A stretch of 9,092 nucleotides of DNA from Flavobacteriales bacterium UBA4474 (GTDB lineage: Bacteria; Bacteroidota; Bacteroidia; Flavobacteriales_D; Sanyastnellaceae): assembly GCA_002389295.1 (NCBI GenBank), contig DGOE01000085.1:1-9092 (forward strand). Reading direction: 5' to 3'. The notes beneath the pieces were generated by a model. That model did no database searches and was not told the DNA's origin. It saw nothing but the letters and a program-made list of their open reading frames with translations. The first letter of the stretch is position 1. Each line of letters starts with the position of its first letter. The translations under genes were made by a program, and so were the position numbers. Below, piece by piece: positions 1 through 6,300 of this stretch.

Positions 1-369
1 AGCTGGGTCACCATTGGACTGGATGGTACTCCGCCAACTGGATACAGCACGATACAAAGCGCCCAAAGTCCAAATCAGAACTGGATTGCCGGGTTTGATG
101 CGGGTGTTGAATTGCGGATGGACGACCCTGTGGGTGGCGCGTGGTTTGTGACTTCCTCCAACCTGAATGGTGTCCCGGATGCCGACATGCGGGTCTTGGT
201 GGCGCAGTTCACCACCTCTGGCATTATTTCAGGAACACTTCCCGTGCAGATCTTCCCCCTTGGCGATGGTGCCAATGAAGAGCGTGCGGCGTTTACGTTT
301 ACTACCGAAGGGCTCGGAGAGCCTGAAATGACCGCTGTGGTTTCCACAGGTGGTGGTGGCGGCAACAAT
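1..369 (+). other. Domain A: C-terminal part of the recurring large domain
   Basis: This is the C-terminal part of the domain also found at 1612-2253 and 5146-5724, cut by the left edge. It starts exactly at the shared SWVTIGLDG motif. It then shows SAQSPNQNW, GGAWFVT, a QFTT segment and a PVQIF strand-like stretch, and ends in a Gly-rich linker (GGGGGNN) before the Cys at 370-372 that abuts the first repeat. It matches domain B more closely than domain C, for instance in the SAQSPNQNW stretch. Its function is unknown. The alternating hydrophobic pattern suggests a beta-sandwich, which is inference. Confidence 0.85.
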
Positions 370-3300
370 TGCGGTTGCACAGATACAGAGGCAGACAATT
401 ACGATGTGACCGCCGAATTTGAGGATGGTACTTGCCTGTATTCGGGATGTACCAATCCAAACGCCTTGAACTATGATGCGGGCGCCAACACCGACGATGG
501 TTCTTGTGTCGTGCCCGGTTGTACAAACGTTTTGGCCGACAATTTCGACCCCGAAGCCAACCAGAATGATGGCAGCTGCATCATTAGCGGTTGCACCTAT
601 GACGATGCGGCCAACTACGATGCGACAGCCAATACGGATGACGGGAGCTGCATCTATTATGGTTGCATAGACCCCACGGCCGACAACTTTGACCCGACAG
701 CCAACACGGACGACGGCAACTGCCTGTATTTGGGCTGTACCGATCCTGAGGCAGACAATTTCGACACGGGAGCCAACCAGAATGATGGCTCTTGCGAATA
801 CCTGGGCTGTACCGTCCCGGTGGCATCCAACTATGACCCGGATGCCAACGTGGATGATGGCAGCTGCACTTTCCCAGGTTGCACAAACCCCGATGCGGCG
901 AATTATGATCCGACAGCCAATGTGGACGACGGGTCTTGCGTCCTCGAAGGTTGCCTCGACCCTGAAGCTTCCAATTATGATGCAGGTGCCAATGCAGACG
1001 ATGGCAGTTGCACTTACCCCGGTTGCACGGATGGAGGGGCATCAAACTTCGACCCGACAGCCAACCTGGACGATGGCACTTGCCTCTTCCCAGGGTGTTT
1101 GGACAGCGATGCGGTGAACTACGATCCCGGTGCCAACGTCGACGACGGTGGTTGCCAGTATGGCGGTTGCGTGGATCCCACGGCGTTGAACTACGATGCT
1201 GAGGCCGACGTGGATGACGGCTCTTGTTTGTACCCTGGCTGCACAGATGCCGCGGCATCGAACTATGATCCTGCTGCCAACCAGGACGATGGCTCTTGCT
1301 TGTACCCCGGTTGCACGGACAATGCTGCGGTGAACTATGATGTGCTGGCCAATGACGACGATGGTTCTTGCCTGTACGGCGGCTGTCTTGATCCCGGCGC
1401 GTGCAACTACGATGCGGCCGCGGATGTGGAGAATGGGTCCTGCACTTACCCTTCGGCGGTTTACCTCGATTGTGACGGGAATTGCCTGAACGACGAGGAT
1501 GGCGACGGCGTGTGCGACGAAAATGAATTCAGTGGATGCATGGATGCTACAGCATGCAACTACAACCCGGCGATGACCGAAGACGACGGCAGTTGCGAGT
1601 ATTGCTCCTGCTCGGGCGAAGGCGCTGCTGGCCTCGATTTCTTTGATTACACCACAGATGAGCCGGGCTACGGCTTGCGCGTGGAAAGGGTCCAGGACCA
1701 CACGGGCGGTGCCCTTGATGGCATGACGACTTGGCGCGTCATCGCTACGGTGGCCAACGCCGCTGATCAGCTGTCGAGTGCATACGGCAATGAGACGCTG
1801 CCCCTGCAGATTTCTTCTACGGAGCCTTTCTATCAGGACCCCTTTGGTGGGACGTTTGCCAGCGGTGTGAACCCCTTGCTGCTGCCCTCATTCCCAGACC
1901 TGGCTTACGACAGTTGGGTGACCATCGGCATCGACGGCACGCCCAATGCCTCTGCTGGAGAAGGCGCCATTCAAAGTGCGCAGAGCCCCAATCAGAATTG
2001 GATCATTGGATTTGACGGTGGCGGTGAGATTTTGATGAACGACGCCACGGGTGGCGCTTGGTTTGTGACCAACGTTTACACCAACGGTATCGCCGGTGCC
2101 AACCAGCAGGTGCTGCTCGGTCAGTTCACCACGGCAGGGGAGGTCAGCGGCACGCTGAACTACCAGGTCTTCATCAACGGTGACGGAACCACGGACTTGA
2201 GGGTGACGGCCAGTTTCTCCACGGCAGACCTCGCTGGAACGCCTGGACCGGCTTGCGGTTGTACGGATGCCAGTGCAGACAACTACGACGCCGATGCCGC
2301 CTATGACGACGGCTCGTGCGAAACAGCGGGCTGCACGGAAGCGGCTGCGGACAATTACAACGCTGCAGCAAACGTGGACGACGGCAGCTGCCTGTTCAGT
2401 GGGTGTACCGATGAGGGCGCTTTCAACTACGATCCCGCGGCCAATGCCGATGACGGCTCCTGCATTTTCTTCGGTTGCACCAACCCGGACGCCGAGAACT
2501 TTGATCCCCTGGCCAACTTCGACAACGGATCCTGCGTGATCATGGGATGTACCATTTCGGGTGCGGAGAATTACAACCCCGATGCGACGGACAACGATGG
2601 CTCCTGCATTTTCGCCGGTTGCACCAATCCCGACGCCAGCAACTACGATCCGTTGGCATCTATCGACGATGGCTCTTGTGTGGTGCCCGGTTGCACCGAC
2701 CCCGAAGCGAGCAATTACAACCCCGACGCCACCTTCAACAACGGAACGTGTTCGTTCTTGGGTTGTACGGACGACGCGGCTTGCAACTTTGACGCGGGCG
2801 CAGTGACCGATGACGGCACCTGCACCTATCCCGAAGACCTTTTTGAGTCGGCCGAATACGACTGCAATGGCGATTGCGTGACCGATACCGATGGTGATGG
2901 CATTTGCGATGCCTTTGAGGTGGCGGGCTGTACCGACGTGATGGCCTGCAATTACTTCGGCGCTACCGATGAGGACGGCTCCTGTGAGTACTTGACCTGC
3001 GCTGGATGTTCTGACCCTGCAGCCGACAACTACGAGCCCGGAGCGCTCATCCCCAACGATGACCTCTGCGAATACCTCGGCTGCACCAATGCGGCAGCGG
3101 ACAACTATGATGCCGGCGCAAATACCGATGATGGCTCTTGCCAGTTCAGCGGTTGCACGGACCCTGAGGCCGACAACTACGACCCCCAGGCCAATGTGGA
3201 TTCCAACTGCATTTACCTCGGTTGTATCAACCCTGCCGCCGACAACTACGATGCGACGGCCAATACCAATGATGGCACGTGCATCTTCACGGGTTGCACG

Positions 3301-6300
3301 GATCCGGAAGCGGACAACTACGACCCCCAGGCCAACGCCGACACCAACTGTATTTACCTGGGCTGCATGGATGAAGCGGCGTCCAATTACGATGCAGGGG
3401 CCAACCAAGACGATGGTTCTTGTGCCTACTTGGGCTGTACCGATGCGTACGCCTGTAACTACGATGCCGCGGCCAATAGCGATGACGGCAGCTGCACTTA
3501 TCCTGCGTCCGCCAGTCTGGACTGCGATGGCGCCTGCTTGCTGGACACGGATGGCGATGGGGTGTGCAACCCCGATGAGGTGGCCGGCTGTTTGGTCCCC
3601 GGTGCTTGCAACTACGATCCCAATGCAACCGATGGAGGGGTGATCTGTGACTACAGCTCTTGCGCAGGTTGCACGGATCCAACAGCGGACAACTATGACC
3701 CCTCCGCCACCTTGCCCAGTGGCAATTGCCAATACCTGGGCTGCACGGATGCGGCTGCCGATAACTTCTCACCGGGCGCCAATGTGGACGATGGCAGTTG
3801 TTCTTTCGGCGGATGCACGGATGCTGCGGCGTACAATTATGATGACAACGCTTCTGCCGACGATGGCAGCTGCCTCTATGCGGGTTGTGTAGACCCTGAG
3901 GCGTGCAATTTCGATGCCGGTGCCGACACCGATGACGGCACGTGTACGTACCCCGACAGTGGCTACAACTGCTTGGGTTACTGCCTCCAGGATTACGATG
4001 GAGACGGTGTCTGTGACCCCTTTGAGGTGCCAGGTTGTACGGCGCCTTCGGCATGCAACTATGATGCTGACGCTACAGAAAACAATGGAACTTGTGAGTG
4101 GACGTCCTGTGTCGGTTGCACCGATGCAGCGGCGGCGAACTTCTCTGCGACCGCGACCGTGGATGATGGCTCTTGTGAATTCGGAGGATGTTCCGACCCC
4201 GTTGCCGTGAATTACGAGGCGCAGGTCACATTTAACGACGGCACTTGCCTGTATGGTGGCTGCACGGATGCGGCGGCGTGCAACTTCACGCCAGGATCCA
4301 ATTTCGACGACGGTTCTTGTGAATTTGACTCCTGCTCAGGCTGTATGGTGACCATCGCCTGCAACTACGATCCTGCCGCCACCATCCTCGACGTCGCCGC
4401 GTGCGATTTTGAGAGCTGCTGCGGTGACCCTGCTGCCGACAATTACGACCCCGCCATTTCCTCTTTCTTGGTGGACGGCTGCGTCTATGGTGGAGACCCG
4501 CCTGTGGTGGAGTCGGCCGGTTGTGACCTGCCTTTTGCCTGCAACTTCGGCGATGCCGAAAACGACTGTGAGTTCGAATCCTGCGCGGGATGTACCGAAG
4601 AAGGGGCCTGCAATTATGACCCTGCAGCCACTTTGGCCATCACCTGCTTGTACCCTGTAGACCTTTATGGCGTAGATTATTTGGATTGTGACGGCAATTG
4701 CGCAGAGGACGTCAACGAAAACGGCCTGTGTGACGCCATAGAGCCCACGGGTTGTACCGACCCTGCCGCTTGCAACACGAGCACATCTGCGTCGTTGGAT
4801 GACGGCAGCTGCGAGTACGCCAGTTGTGGAGGATGCACCAATGCTTCTGCGTGCAACTACGATGCTGCGGCGACCTTCAATGACGGCAGCTGTGACTTTG
4901 TCAGCTGTTCCGGTTGTTCCGACCCTGTGGCGTGCAATTACGATGCAAACGTGACCATAGAAGACGGCACGTGCATTTATGCGCAGCCTGAATACGACTG
5001 TGCGGGCAACTGCTTGGAAGACACCGATGAAGATGGCATCTGTGATGCGTTTGATGAGCCCGTCTTTGGCTGTGATGATGCCTCGGCATGCAACTACGAT
5101 GCCCTGGCCACGGACAACGATGGCTCTTGCGACTTCTGTTCTTGCTTCATCACCTCTTCGGATACGGAAGGCTATGGCGTGGAGGTCGAAGTCCATGCTG
5201 TGGATGGCATTCCGGGCTTCACGACCTACCGGGTCTATGCCACGACGCAGAGCCCAACGGATTTTGTGAGTGCGGTGACGGGCTTCTCCGGCATTCCCCT
5301 CGAGGTCAATACCACTGGAACTTTCTGGCAGAGTGGAGTGGGGGGCGTGACGCCTTCTGTGATCACGGACCTGCTGCTGGGCTTCATTCCCGACCTGGCC
5401 TACGACAGCTGGGTGACGGTGGGATTGGACCAGAAGGCCAGCGCGGCCGACAGTGAGGAAGATGCGGCCACTGTGTCCGGCATTTCCCCAAGTTGGACCG
5501 TGGCTTTTGAAGATGGCAGTGACATCACCATCAATGACGGCACTGGTGGCGGATGGTACATCTTGAACAGTGCAATCAATGGACTGGCTGGGGATGACCA
5601 GCGCGTGCTGCTCGGACAGTTCACCACCGATGGTGATTTGAGCGGTTCCATGCGGATCCAAGTGTTCCCCGACGGTGATACGGACAACGACCTGCGTTAT
5701 GTCGTCAACTTCGGTGCGCCGAATTGCGGCTGTACCGACCCCGATGCGCTCAATCCCGATGCGGATGCGGCCTATGATGACGGCAGCTGTCAGTACCCCG
5801 GTTGCACGGATGGCGGAGCCGACAATTACGACGCTGATGCGGACGTGGACGATGGCAGCTGCGTGTACAGCGGTTGCACCGACCCTGCTGCCGACAACTA
5901 CGACCCACAGGCCACCATCTTTGATGGCAGCTGTATTTTCTTCGGTTGCACGGACCCCTTGGCCGGCAACTACGATGCCTTGGCCAATGCCAACGACGGT
6001 TCCTGCGATTACGCGGGTTGCACTTCGCCAGCGGCCACCAACTACAACCCGACGGCAACAGTGGATGACGGCTCCTGTCTTTTCGCGGGATGTACAGATA
6101 CAGATGCGGCCAATTTTGAGCCCGGGGCGAATGCGGATGACGGCTCTTGCCTCTACCCAGGCTGTACAAACCCAGAAGCAGACAACTACGACAGTGGTGC
6201 GAACCTGGACAATGGCACCTGTGTGCTGTCCGGTTGCACGGATGCTGAAGCCGACAATTACGATGCCGGTGCCAACATTGACGATGACTCCTGTCAGTAC

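Noticed and set aside
1888..3732. A 614-codon open frame on the minus strand
   Set aside because: Same explanation: it is in register with the sense codons and ends at the complement of the sense TCA at 1888-1890. It runs through repeats and domain B without regard to their borders.
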